This document shows, one piece after another, positions 32,738 to 43,964 of a DNA stretch of 64,000 nucleotides. Source of the stretch: Anniella stebbinsi (taxonomy: Eukaryota > Chordata > Lepidosauria > Squamata > Anniellidae); NCBI GenBank assembly GCA_029215795.1, contig JARDYH010000002.1:200554310-200618309 (forward strand), written 5' to 3'. A model generated the notes under the pieces. That model was not told the origin of the DNA. It did no database searches and saw only the letters and a list, made by a program, of their open reading frames with translations. The first letter of the stretch is position 1, and every line of letters begins with the position of its first letter. The translations under genes were made by a program, and so were the position numbers.

Positions 32738-34454
32738 TATTATGTTGCCCATTTGTCCAGTTTGAAAAGTACCCTTAGGGCATTTTGCAGTCTGTCTTGG
32801 TTTGTTTTTTTTAACCATTCTGAATACTTTGGTGTCATTCACAAACTTTAAACTATTTTTAAAATATTCTCTCGGTACCTGCAAGAGCAAGACCTAAAGC
32901 CTCCATCATTGTTCCCTGGAAATTGGCTGTGTATTTCCTACTGAAGATGGTATGCTTACATTTCTTTCTTTTTTTTGTCTCAATAAAATGGAAAGCTCTT
33001 GGGGAAAATATTCCAAAGTATCATAGAATATTGTACTTTGATAGACATGAACAAGCCAAATCAAAACTGAAGTAAAACATTAGATGGACGATTTATTTAT
33101 AGTCAATTAAAACATAGTCCATGGCTAAAAGTCTGTATGAATATTTTTATGCAAATCAAACCCCTCAACATATGTTTGGACAGATATTAGTTTTAATTAG
33201 AATTGAGTCAACACTATTTACCTCACTTTGTAGTGTGTGTGTTTTTGTGGGTGTCGGAAGGCAACTTCTGTTTTCAGTAATTTTGGGCATGTGAATGCAC
33301 TTGCTTTGTTTTTGTGCTGTTCATCTTGGGACCATTTTTCTCCTTAGTTGCCCTCAGTGTCCTTTCCCTTATTTGTCCAGAGATGGCTGGAGTGCGCCAT
33401 CATCCTTTCAAGTCACTCACGCCACATGCCAGACACTCCAAACACCTAACAATTCCTCCTACCTGCTCTATATGTGGAAGCACCTCCTGTCATTACATTA
33501 GCATTCCTGGTAAAACAAACAAACAAACAAACCTACAAACCCATTGGCACACCTAGATCTTTATCTGAGGATCTGCTATGAATTCCAGTGCCAATTGAGA
33601 TACTGTGAATGGGAATATTTGGCATAGCCTCCTCAGTGGTGGTTCCCGCTTTGTGGAATTCTTTTCCCAAGGTACCTTTTCTGCCAGCTCAAGTTGCTAA
33701 TATTTTAAAATATTCATGGCCTGAGTAGTAACTGACTAACTGTTTGATTATCAGAGTTCATGCCTGGGTTTGCTGCTTCTCATTTCTAATGTTGCTGATT
33801 GGATGTATTATTGGTAACAATTCTGTACCTCTTTCCAAATCTGTTCTTATACTTGATTTATTGTAAGGTGTGCCAGAGATCTGCATATGGATGGAAAAAT
33901 GAGTTAACAAAATGCCTAGTCATTGACTCTAGCACATCTTAGATGTTTGTGCTAAAGCATAATATTCATGATTATTCAGTTAAAAAGAAACATCCTGTAG
34001 CTATTCTGAACTCAAAATAGCAGAGATCAGAAATAGTTTAAATAAAATCAAATTTTCCTACCAAAAATGTTCAAACTGTGAGAAGTGGCCTATTTTTACA
34101 GTGTACAATAAGAACAAAAGACAGGAGAAGCTACTGGTGAAAACCTTATTTCTGCATTTTTTTTTCTGACAACCTTACATTTGAAATGTCTCACCGATTG
34201 TCATGAAATTCTGGTGCACATCCTCAAATTCATCCAAACTCATTATTTAATGCAGCATGTGTATTCGAGAGAATTCAGCATCCTCTTAAAGGTTTTGGGG
34301 TGAGGCAGTTGTTCAGCCACCATGAAGATGAGCTTTGTTCCATGGGTGTTCTATTCCCATTTTTTTAAAAAAAATGTTAGTGTTGTGCACTGCTACATAA
34401 GGAGAGTAGGCTAACAGTTGACCCTTACAACTGCTGCTAGTAAATAGTTGCTGG
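32738..34454. other. Unassigned AT-rich DNA
   Basis: No gene recognised. Contains a (CAAA)n run near 33509-33531. Open frames at 33295-33556 overlap in two frames and show no family match. Confidence 0.5.
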
Positions 34455-34646
34455 GATTTCTAAGGCTCGAGGAGGGGTTTGAGTGAAGTACTATCAGTAT
34501 GCTGATGACTCTTAGCTCTCTCTATGTCATCTGAGTCAGGAGAGGCTGTGTGGGGGCTGGACTGGTGCCTGGAGTTGGCAATGGGCTAGATGAGGTCCTG
34601 TAAACTTAAGCTGAATCCTGACATGATGGAGGCACTGTGGGTCGGT
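34455..34646 (+). mobile_element. L2-like LINE RT segment with YADD box (part 1 of 3)
   Basis: CTATCAGTATGCTGATGACT encodes QYADD, the catalytic YxDD motif of reverse transcriptase. It is followed by a degraded frame ending CTGAATCCTGACATGATGGA, GGCACTGTGGGTCGGTG (EALWV-like). Stops interrupt it. The sequence breaks at 34646 and its expected continuation appears at 37238. Confidence 0.7.
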
Positions 34647-34832
34647 GCAGTGGCGGCACCAGAAAAAAAATTGGGAGGGGGGGTTGCATAGAAGGGGCAA
34701 AGTATATTTCTAGGTGAGCGGGCCAATCTCCAAAAGAAAAATAATGGTATGTCTTATACTAAAACTCCCATCCTAACCATATATTCTGAAATAAATCGTA
34801 TATTAAGGTTTTTTTTAATATAGCATGTATTA

Positions 34833-35188
34833 GACCCCCTCTAGATGGATTCCGTTTGATGCCTGGTTAGCCGATTATGCGCATAATTGCTGAAGCGCTT
34901 TATCGTAAATGCTTGTATGCAGGAGGTAATTGAGCACTCAACTGGTGACCTTACCAGTTGTTTCAAATGCGCTTTACAAGTAGTTAATGCAAAGAATCGC
35001 TTGTTCACATAGTCAAAATGTGCTTTAACGGCTGAAGCAAAATAAAACTCGCTATTTAACGCACATTCGATAATGCGCATAATCGGAGAGAAAACGTGCC
35101 TCTACACCCGATTTGCCCTCCGTTCTTGTAGAGGTAAAAATGTTAATATGCCTTGAAAGAGCTATAAATGCCTCTTGTAGAGACAGCC
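34833..35188 (+). mobile_element. MITE copy D, GCGCATAATCG family
   Basis: 356 bp, strongly similar to copy A (5040-5393). Ends GACCCCCTCTAGATG / CTCTTGTAGAGACAGCC. TTA directly flanks both sides (34830-34832 and 35189-35191), matching the 3-bp TWA duplication of PIF/Harbinger elements. Internal CCGATTATGCGCATAAT and GATAATGCGCATAATCGG are retained. Confidence 0.82.
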
Positions 35189-35692
35189 TTAGTCAAATTA
35201 CAGTAAGGAAAAAGGCTTTCAAACAAGGTAGAGTCACTACTCTTAGTGTAAGGAAAGTAAGAGCAAACTGAGACACCTGGCCAAAGAGAAGGTTGTGCTT
35301 GCTTGCGGCCAGCATGAATTAACTTGCCACCTCTCAACCCCCCTGCACCTCCACTAAATTTTAAAATAAAAAAGATGAACAAGAAAGAAAGGATTCCCCC
35401 CCAACCACCCTTTTACCTCCACAATGAAAGAAAGTTGTGAGTTATTTCTCTGTCCTGTGTTACCTCAATTCCGTTTGGTTAAAAAAGAAAATAAAAACAA
35501 AAAATAAAATGGAGGGGAATAAAAACACTTTCTCCCTTTCCCTTCCTCTTTTTCTTTCACACATAAAATAAGTTAAATGGTAAGGTTGCTGCTGTCTGCT
35601 GCTAAAACTTGGCTTGCTGGTTGACTCCTCATGGCCACTGCAAGAGAGCTTTCGAAAGGAGGGAATCTGGGAATGCTATAATATACTTTTAA

Positions 35693-35785
35693 GGATGTAG
35701 TCTTATGCATATTTACCTCAGAGTAAGTCCTATTGAACTCAGAGGGACTTACTTCTGAGTAGCCAAATTTAGGATTGTGCTGTAA
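35693..35785. repeat. MITE (AGTAAGTCCTATTGAACTCA type)
   Basis: TCAGAGTAAGTCCTATTGAA and CTCAGAGGGACTTACTTCTG form a foldback bounded by AGTCTTATGCATA and AGGATTGTGCTG. It is one of the clearest copies of this common family here. Confidence 0.75.
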
Positions 35786-36280
35786 CTCTGTTTTTAAGGT
35801 GACACAAGACCCCCCCACCCCTGCCATGTTTTACCTAAGGAACCTCTTGCTGATTGTTGCATCATATTTGCTTGATAAAAGGGGTGGGGCACCCTAAAAC
35901 AAGCAGGGGCAAATGGGAATTGCTGTAGCATTCTTATCATGTTACAGACCTGAAGCAGGATGGAGAAAGGCCCTGCTGAATCCTCTTAACCCAGGGAGGG
36001 CCTTGGGGCATTGCAAAACTTTTCCCCTTCCCCTTTAATATTCCAGCAGGCTCTGGGAGAGGAAAGACCAAGTTCACTTCAACCTCTTCTTTTCTCTCCC
36101 AGATCATGCTGGAGCATGGCATGGTATATTATACATGAACAAAGATATGATGCATCAAAGGATTGTTAATGGACCTGATGGTATTTGTCAGTTGGGTGGA
36201 CTATAAATCTAAGTAATTAATTATATAATTAAAATACTGGCTTTGAGATTAAATTTACAAAGATTTTGGGAAGGCAGCTA

Positions 36281-36377
36281 AGGCTGCAATCCTATGCACA
36301 CTTATCTGGGAGAAAGCCCAATTTGGCAATTGAACAGAGTGGGTCTGACTTTTGAGTAAACATGCATAGGATTATGT
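36281..36377. repeat. MITE (CAATCCTATGCACACTTA type)
   Basis: GCAATCCTATGCACACTTAT and CTGACTTTTGAGTAAACATG, CATAGGATTATG form inverted ends. It is the same family as 35693, with a diverged centre. Confidence 0.7.
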
Positions 36378-37237
36378 GAAAAATTGTAAGAACTGGCACA
36401 ACCCAACTCTTACAACAAATCTTAATAGGGCCAATCTTTTCACTCACCTCACTGGATGGTGTACTGAGGGAGGGGAGGCTATGTTGGGCTCAGTCTCCAG
36501 CACAGATCTGCCACTGAGAGGATGAGGTGGTTGAACCTTACACATGAGGCAGCCTCTATATTGCACCTTCGTGAGAGAAGACCAGGGGAGCTGCTCACAG
36601 TGCCCAGAAAAAATGGGCAAAAGAGAGGAGGGAGGAGCCCACTGATCCTAACTGCACTTCCCAATCCTACCCCCAACCCTTGTGCCCTGGAAAAGGCTCA
36701 GGGAAAGCTAGTACAGGCATCTCTTTATGCAATTCCACCCCCCCCCCCGCCCCACTTTCTCCTTGTTGCAGGAGCTTGATTCACCCCAATGGCACATGGC
36801 AGGCAGCTACTTGCTCCGTTACTCACCATAATAACAGCAGCAGCCCAAGACTCAGTCGCCTGGCCGCATCCATCATGCCACTCTCCAGTGGCTCTTTCCC
36901 ACCAAAACTGGACAGCGCAGCAGCAGCACGGAGCAAAGGAGTCATAGTCCCACCAACTGAATGGGCAGTGCTAGTTCCTCCAGGAGGGAGGACGAAGGCT
37001 GCGATTGCCGAGGTGCCCTCCTTTAGCCAACACAGCCTTGCCTTAGTGGGGCAGCCTGACAAGGGCACAAGGGGGGGAACAACACAATTCGCTGCCTCAT
37101 GTGGGAGCTTCTTCTCGCTTATGATAAAGCTGGCTCTGTCTTTAAGCAATGGAGTTCAGCAACTGGGATGGCAACTGGGGTGGCAAGCTTCTTGGTGGGG
37201 GTGCTTGCCCCCTCCTCCCCTCCAGCGCCGCTACTGG

Positions 37238-37444
37238 TTCTCATGTCTGCAAATTGTTGTAGGTCCTGTTCTATATGGCGTTGCACTCCCCCTGAAAGAA
37301 CTTGGGGTACTTCAGGTACCAGCATTGTCACATGAGGTGGCCTCAGTGGCTCGGAGTGCCTTTAATCAGCTGGTTTACCAGTTAAATTGTTCCAGGGTGA
37401 GGATGCTCTGGACACAGTGATCTATGCTCTACTTGAAAGGTTGT
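37238..37444 (+). mobile_element. L2-like LINE RT segment (part 2 of 3)
   Basis: The frame encodes VLYGVALPLKELGVLQVPAL, SHEVASVARSAFNQLVYQL, in line with the region just downstream of the RT YADD box in L2-like elements. It continues part 1 and is interrupted at 37445 by a CR1. Confidence 0.7.
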
Positions 37445-37741
37445 TACACAGAGGAGGGCCAGGATCTGTTCTTGATCATCCCAGAGTGCAAGACACGGAA
37501 TAATGGGCTCAAATTACAGGAAGCCAGATTCTGGCTGGACATCAGGAAAAACTTCCTGACTGTTAGACCAGTATGACAATGGACCCAATGACCTAGGGAA
37601 CTTGTGGGCTATCCCACACTAGAGGCCTTCAAGATGCAGCTGGACAGCCATCTTTCAGTTGGATTCCTGCACTGAGCAGGGAGCTGGACTTGATGGCCTT
37701 ACAGCCCCCTTCCAACTCTACTATTCTATGATTCTATGAAC
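37445..37741 (+). mobile_element. CR1 LINE 3' end inside an older LINE
   Basis: TGGACATCAGGAAAAACTTC, CTGACTGTTAGACCAGTATG, CTGGACTTGATGGCCTTACA, GCCCCCTTCCAACTCTACTA, ending in the diagnostic octamer repeat ATTCTATGATTCTATGA. About 300 bp, 5'-truncated, with no obvious target duplication, as is usual for CR1. Confidence 0.92.
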
Positions 37742-38310
37742 TTCCCAGTTGGATCACTGCAATGGATTGTGGGGCTGCCCTTGAAGACAATTTGGAAGCT
37801 TCCAATGGTGCAGAATGTGACTGCCAGAATTTTAGCAGGTATAGCCAGATGGGATAGTACACCAATTCTTAAAGAACTATATTGGCTCCCTATTCACTTC
37901 TGAGTCCAATTCAAGTCATTGCTGCTTATCTTTAAAGCCCTAGGTGGCTTAGGACCAAAGGAGTGTTTCGACCAAGCAACTTGTGTCTGAAGATCTTTTC
38001 TTAAGCTCCTTTTCCAGGAGAAGCTTATGTAGAAATTAGGCAGAGGACCTTCTCAGCTGCTATCATTGTCGACACCGCTGTCATTCCAGTTCCAGGTCAA
38101 AACTCACTTTTTTGACCAGGCATTTTATGGTGTTGTGTTGGTCTTGTTGTCTACTCTGCTGTTTTTATGCTTTTGTTTTATTTTTATTGTGACGTTTTAT
38201 GGTTTTGCTGTATTATATTTTGCATTTATATTTTGGTTTTTATGCCTCTTGTAACCCACATACAATGGAAGTTGGGCTAAAATACCTTTAATAAAGAAAT
38301 AAATAATAAA
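37742..38310 (+). mobile_element. L2-like LINE RT C-terminus and 3' UTR (part 3 of 3)
   Basis: AGTTGGATCACTGCAATGGA (the LDYCNAL-type block), GTGCAGAATGTGACTGCCAG (VQNAAAR-type), ATATTGGCTCCCTATTCACT (LHWLPI-type) and CAATTCAAGTCATTGCTGCT (FKV-type) follow in the right order. TTCCAGGTCAAAACTCACTT, TTTTGACCAGGCATTT is the usual C-terminal coding end. The tail has AATAAAGAAATAAATAATAAA. Multiple stops; inactive. Confidence 0.8.
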
Positions 38311-39479
38311 CATTAACATGAATATATCTTAACCTTCAAGACCACCTTACCCGTTGGCAACTCTATATTTGGAAGTAGTCATGTTTTTCAGTCTGATCTT
38401 CTATTAAAGAATAAGGTGAGTGGAGAATAAATATGAGGTTCCCAAATGGATGCCTGTTCCTTAATTTTCCTTTTGCTCAAAACTGAAGAAGTTTGTTATA
38501 GTAAAACAGCCAAGAGGGACTCTTTAAGAAAAGCTCTTGTGTGCTAAGAAATGCTGGCGTTTTTAATCCTTCTTGGTTCAAGGCTGCATTCCAAGGTCTC
38601 TTATTCCCAACTCACACGCAGCAATTACTGCATAGATGGCATGCATTAGAAGTTGTTGTGTTTTCAATTTGTTTTAGAATTAGTATTAGTATTATTCGTT
38701 ATTATTCCCGCCTTCTGGGAATGTCTGGCCCACTTTGGGCTAAAAATAGCTGTGCTGCTGTGGAGGAACGTGACTGATTCATCGCCCACGCACTCTCCAC
38801 TTTGCGACACAGCCTCTCATCCTTCTGTAGTTCCCTGCAATTGCAAGCAGAAGTAGGCTGGTTACAAGGAGCGCACTGCTTCAGTGAGATTTCATGTGCA
38901 GAGGTGCTTTATGTAGAGAAAACATACATGCTTCTCCCTTCTATGGTCTTGGAAGTAGTAGATGCTCATTTAAGTGCATGTACACAATTATGTCTGACTG
39001 CTATTTATTAAGGACTATCATAATTCTTGTCGCTGCGATGGAAGGTTGCAAGGATCCAGAATGTGTTGCATTAATCTGAGATTCCTATTGGTGAGGACCA
39101 GGATTGGAGAGAGGAAGGTTTTGCTGCCATTGCAACAACATTCTCTAGATTTCCAAAAAAAGTTTTACTTTCATATAGGAATGAACAACATGTGTTAGCT
39201 TCTATAGGAGAAAGTAGAGCAATGCACATGGACAACATGATGTGGCAGTGAGGAGTGCTAAATTGGTTTCTCTGTGTGGTTTACAATCAAACCTTGTCCA
39301 TCAATTCTTCATAGCTCTGACCCTTCATCTCTGTAAATCCATCATGTGTTCTTTTTCTTAATCACAGTCAAGTGTGATGCAACATTGGATGAGTAAGACA
39401 GTCAGGTCTATCAGGGAAGGCCAAAGTTTCAGGCCCTCCAAGCTTCTGGCCTCAGAAAATTCAAGAGCCAAAAGATGCA
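38311..39479. other. Unassigned DNA
   Basis: No gene or repeat family recognised. Open frames at 38541-39079 overlap in three frames. Confidence 0.5.
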
Positions 39480-40470
39480 GACAACCTTTATGCTCACTTT
39501 AACTTCCTTCCTAGGTGAGGCTGCATGCTCCAGTGGAGGGATCCTCCTCACAGGAGGAGTTAAAACTCCCAGAGATGAAGAACACCACAGATCAGTCCAT
39601 GTCAGAAAACTAGGAGGAGCCTGGGTCCTCAGGAAAAATGGCTGCAGATCCATCGCCACAAGAAGTGGAAGACTTCGCATCAGAGGCTGAGGTGGAGTGA
39701 CATCACCACTCCGGTCCAAGTCTATCGTCATCTCAAGAGACAGGCCAAAGAAACCCCTATGAGGAGAAGTGCCCATTTATAAAAGAAGGTTCCTCATGAG
39801 TAAATGGATTTTCATGAGTAGGGCCTTCCTCATAAGGAGGACCTCAAACTGAAGCCTCTGATGTGATGCAGCTGAGTCCTGGGTGGTGCTTTGGAAGCTC
39901 AAGTCGTGTAAACTTTCAGGTGGACCTTGGTAGCTGTTGAAATGTCTTTGTACCAGCTCCAATGCTTGAACCCTTGCTTCTGGACTTATCCTCTGTGCTT
40001 TTCACTTTGGGATCTTGCTAAACACTGCTCTGGACTGCTTACCTGTGTTTTGCCCTTGGCCACACCTCAGAACTTGCTCTTGGAATTCTCCTTTCTTGAC
40101 TGGTAATCCTGTGCTCTTGACCTTTGCCTGCTTACTGACATCGCCTACTTAGAACTGCCCTCTTTCTGGACTGATAAAACCGTGTTTGAACATTTTGCCT
40201 GTCCTTTAACTTGCTGATGCATTTGCCCTATAGGTGGTTGTAAGCTGAAGTGAACCAGCCATAGTAGGACAGGGCCTTACAGACATGGGTGGATGGAAAG
40301 GTCTGGGGAACGTGCAGATGAATCCCCCATCCCTTCTTAGGTGAGGCCTGCAGAGCATGAGTAGAAGAGAAAGCAGGGAGAGGCACCACAGCCTGGGCCC
40401 AATTCCTTGCAAGGAGGCTACGAGTACCCAAAAGGGGGCAATGCTGACTGAGCTCTTCCCCATCTCCAGA
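39480..40470 (+). repeat. LTR-like dispersed repeat, copy 1
   Basis: Shares ordered blocks with 45370-46480: AGGAGGAGCCTGGGTCCT, a 'ggttcctcatgagtaa' segment matching 'ggctcctcatgtgtaa', GCTGAGTCCTGGGTGG matching GCTGAATCCCAGGTGG, a run of 'cttgctct/gaccttt/tttgcct' wording, and GTGCAGATGAATCCCCC matching GTGCAGATGCCTCCCC. No protein domain is readable. A retroviral-type LTR or internal region is the best guess. Confidence 0.4.
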
Positions 40471-40895
40471 TTTTAATAGCCCCCCCTTTTCTTTTGCATG
40501 AGTTTATGTGTGTTCTGTTTGGGTTGAGTCTGTTCTTTCTCCTTTCCATGCTGTTCATCTCTTCAGCAGTCTTCACCTGTTCGCTGTTCACCTTTTTGGC
40601 AGCCAGCTACTCCACCTTCCTTTGCATGCTATCCACATCTCTTAGGCTGCTGATATGATCTTTGTCTCTCTATGTGTTTTCAGAAATATCTTCTCTCTTC
40701 TGCTTGTTGTCCGTAAATCAGCTGGATGGCATTTGTCCATAGTGTGTAGCCCCCAAAGCAGCTTCATAGGATCAATTTTTTGCTTGTTTTTTTATTATTA
40801 TTTCAGCTCTAATTCTTCCTTGCCTATATCTGGAATTGAAGTCAAGGATGCAACTGTGTAGATTAAATGCAAAACTAGGTATTTTAATATTGGTG
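40471..40895. other. Unassigned DNA
   Basis: T-rich; no gene or repeat recognised. Confidence 0.5.
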
Positions 40896-41082
40896 ATGAA
40901 AATTAGGGATGTGCACTGACCCCCCGGATCGGATCGGATAGCGGATCGGAATCGGACCTGGGGGGTCGGATCGGATCGGATCGGATCGGAGGCTGGTCGG
41001 ATCGGATCGGACCAGATGTCCGATCCGGATCGGACGCCATTTTGAATGCTTTTTCCCATAGCCAAGTATTGTTTTACAAAAA

Positions 41083-42118
41083 CGCCTATAACTTTTTCAT
41101 TTTTAAAGATAGAAGGATGAAACTTGGGCACATTGTAGACTGGTTAGGGGTAGTTATCTGTGAGAAATTTCAGAAAGATTGGTGCATGCATTTTGTGGCA
41201 ATTAATTTTTTAATAAATACCCAGGAATGCCTATAACTTTGTTATTTTTAAAGTTACACACATGAAACTTTGCCACATTGTAGGGGGTACCTTGGGACCT
41301 ATGTGTGTGAAATTTCAGAAACGTAGGTGCTTGTCTTGTGTGGCAATTAATTTTTAGAAAAATGGGTAGTAGTGGGGTAAATACAGTTACGCCTCCCATT
41401 TTTTTATTTTTGAAGATACAAACAGGAAACTTGGGCACATTACAGGTACCACTTGCCTTGATATGTGTGTGAAATTTCAGAAACATTGGAGCTTTCCTTG
41501 TGTGGCAATTAATTTTTGAAACAATGAGGAAAGAAACACCTATAACTTTGTCATTTTTAAAGTTACACACATGAAACTTTGCCACATTGTAGGTGGTACC
41601 TTGGGACCCATGTGTGTGAAATTTCGGAAACGTAGGTGCTTGCCTTGTGTGGCAATTAATTTTTTAATAAATACCCAGGAATGCCTATAACTTTGTCATT
41701 TTTAAAGTTACACACATGAACCTTTGCCACATTGTAGGCGGTACCTTGGGACCTATGTGTGTGAAATTTCGGAAACGTAGGTGCTTGCCTTGTGTGGCAA
41801 TTAATTTTAGAAAAATGGGTAGTGGTGGGGTAAATACAGTTACGCCTCCCACTTTTTTATTTTTGAAGATACAAACAGGAAACATGGGCACATTACAGGT
41901 ACCACTTGGCTTGATATGTGTGTAAAATTTCAGACAGCTGGGTCCAGGCATGTGGTGGCAAGGTATTTTTGAAACAATGAGGAAAGAAACGCCTATAACT
42001 TTTTTATTTTAAAAGTTAGAAGTCTGAACATTGCTCACTTTGTAGATGGGTTAGGGGTAGATATGTGTCAGAAATTTCAGAATTATAGGTCCAGGCATTT
42101 GATGGCTATGGAATTTTT
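41083..42118 (+). repeat. Tandem array of ~150-bp monomers inside copy 2
   Basis: Seven units start near 41083, 41229, 41389, 41549, 41691, 41843 and 41989. Each shares CCTATAACTTT or CGCCTCCCATTT, then GAAACTTTGCCACATTGTAG, TGTGTGAAATTTCAGAAA and GTGGCAATTAATTTTT. Two unit types alternate in part, suggesting higher-order duplication. The first unit is also the element's terminal arm. Confidence 0.85.
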
Positions 42119-42183
42119 AAATTACATGTTTCAAAAAAATTTCTACAGAGGCCAGGTCTTCCCCTCCCGCTTCCCGCGAAGAA

Positions 42184-42486
42184 AAGGAAACACTCTCTCG
42201 TCTCGATCCCTTTGATCCTTGCTAGTAGTATCCATTACAGGGCTCGTGTTTCCTTTCCTACTTTCACTTATCAAGCAGAACGGCTGAGCCTAGCTGAGTT
42301 TTGCAGCCATGCGTGCAAGGAAGGATCACTCTGGTCTCGATCCCTTTGATCCTTGGTAGTATCCATTACAGGGCTCGTGTCTGCTTGAGTACAAAGTGAA
42401 AAGTGAAAGTAGGAAAGGAAACACGAGCCCTGTAATGGATACTACTAGCAAGGATCAAAGGGATCGAGACGAGAGAGTGTTTCCTT
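42184..42486. repeat. 86-bp perfect inverted repeat with 131-bp spacer
   Basis: 42184-42269 is the exact reverse complement of 42401-42486 (86/86 by my comparison), from AAGGAAACACTCTCTCGTCT to TTTCACTT. The spacer carries a third, partial copy (GGTCTCGATCCCTTTGATCC, CATTACAGGGCTCGTG). Confidence 0.93.
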
Positions 42487-42820
42487 GGGTATTTATTAAA
42501 AAATTAATTGCCACAAAATGCATGCACCAATCTTTCTGAAATTTCTCACAGATAACTACCCCTAACCAGTCTACAATGTGCCCAAGTTTCATCCTTCTAT
42601 CTTTAAAAATGAAAAAGTTATAGGCGTTTTTGTAAAACAATACTTGGCTATGGGAAAAAGCATTCAAAATGGCGTCCGATCCGGATCGGACCTCATCGGA
42701 TCGGATCGGATCGGATCGGAGGTTGTCCGGATCGGATCGGATCGGATTTTCCCGATTTTGGGTCGGATCGGATTCGGATCGTGGATCGGATCCGATCCGA
42801 TGCACACCCCTAATGAAAAT

Positions 42821-43956
42821 CATTTCTTCTATTACCGTAGAAAGTTTAGAAACTATGCGTTCACTCTGATCTAACAAAGCCGATCTTGTGCAATAGCACA
42901 GTTCCACATACAGATCAGATCCTGAACTGAGCACAGTGCCCACAAAGGGGTTCATCTGTGTTGAAGATTCCCATTACTGGATTTTTGCAACTAACACCCA
43001 GGGATGCACAAGATCAGTTGGCCCTTGATGAGCTCTTTCAGTTTTGACAATGCTGAAAGAGGAGGCTAGTGAATCTAGGATCCCTTTCCCTGTTCAGCCT
43101 TCAACAATTGTTTAGGGTTCTAAAATCTGATAGCAGAAGTCTGTTTTATTAGGTGCACATACTAGTCCAGTGTGTGCTCATGTGTGTGTGTGTGTGTGTG
43201 TGTGTGTGCCTTGTATGAGAGGTGGGGGTGGTGGCAACAGGCCACACTGATAGTACTGCATTTCCACATGCACACCAAGATGTATATAGAGTCCTCTGTA
43301 TACTTCTGAATCAAGGTAAGTGTATGTGTCTTTCACCTTAACCAGTTAAAATATTGTTGGGAAGTTTGTGTTCTAATAGGCACAGCATATTTGCTATTGA
43401 ACGTGACATTTTAGACCTTGATAAAGGGAACAAAGTAAGTTCTACTAAAGAATGTTTAATGGGAAATTCTGTCAGTGCAAAGAACAGAGGATAAATTAGG
43501 AAGAGAAGGTTTTAATGAGCCAAGGCCAGACTAAATCTTACCATGTTTTGTAATTATTTCCATTGTGTTCTTTAATCCAAAGGAACAGAACATGGTTATA
43601 AGGTGAAACCACCATAAGAGATTGCTGCTGGCTGAATATAGAAGCATAACTTTATTATTAGAATCGTTCTAAAGCACAACCAAATATACTGAACCTTTCT
43701 GTTTTGTTACTGTCCATGGTACTGGCACTATTTTTCTTTTCTGCGGTTAAGTTAAAAGGTTTTGGCAGTCTTTTAAAAAATGGCTACCAAATATAACTGT
43801 TGGGCACAACTCTTTCTTTCTTTACAATTGTCAAATAGTAAGTCTTGCCTTAAAGCTTGGGCATAATCAATCAAATACTACTTTTGTGAGAGTACTGTGA
43901 AAACTAGAATAGTGTCTTTGGGTGTCCGTATAACACAAGTAGAAGTGGCTTGAATG
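42821..43956. other. Unassigned DNA with (TG)n
   Basis: A (TG)n microsatellite lies at about 43182-43208. No gene or repeat family otherwise. Confidence 0.5.
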
Positions 43957-43964
43957 TTTTTGAA

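Larger units (their letters stand above)
34647..37237 (+). mobile_element. 2.6 kb insertion with CAGTGGCGGCACCAG-type inverted ends
   Basis: It begins CAGTGGCGGCACCAGAAAAA and ends CCAGCGCCGCTACTG; reversed, the right end is CAGTAGCGGCGCTGG, an imperfect 15-bp inverted terminus. The flanking LINE reads continuously if this block is removed (GGTCGGTG + GTTCTCATG). No clear target duplication. The interior is mostly unrecognised, with its own younger MITEs at 34833, 35693 and 36281. A C-run lies at about 36737-36748. The open frame at 36680-37420 crosses the right junction into LINE sequence, so it is not a gene. Class uncertain; a decayed DNA transposon is most likely. Confidence 0.5.
40904..42812. 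mobile_element. hAT-like foldback element, TAGGGATGTGCAC family (copy 2, array-bearing)
   Basis: 1,909 bp flanked by exact 8-bp duplications ATGAAAAT (40896-40903 and 42813-42820). Ends TAGGGATGTGCAC / TGCACACCCCTA are followed by (GGATC)n-type repeats, then ACGCCATTTTGAATGC. Terminal arms include a segment at about 41059-41223 that pairs by eye without mismatch with 42488-42650. Between them lie a tandem array of ~150-bp units and a nested 86-bp perfect inverted repeat. No transposase frame. Perfect arms and duplications imply recent insertion. Confidence 0.9.

Noticed and set aside
36680..37420. 246-codon open frame
   Set aside because: Its last ~60 codons are LINE reverse transcriptase and the rest is the inserted 2.6 kb element. 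The frame crosses an insertion junction.
41083..42118. Regularly spaced repeats as a CRISPR-like array
   Set aside because: Units are ~150-bp contiguous tandem copies with no unique spacers, inside a eukaryotic transposon.
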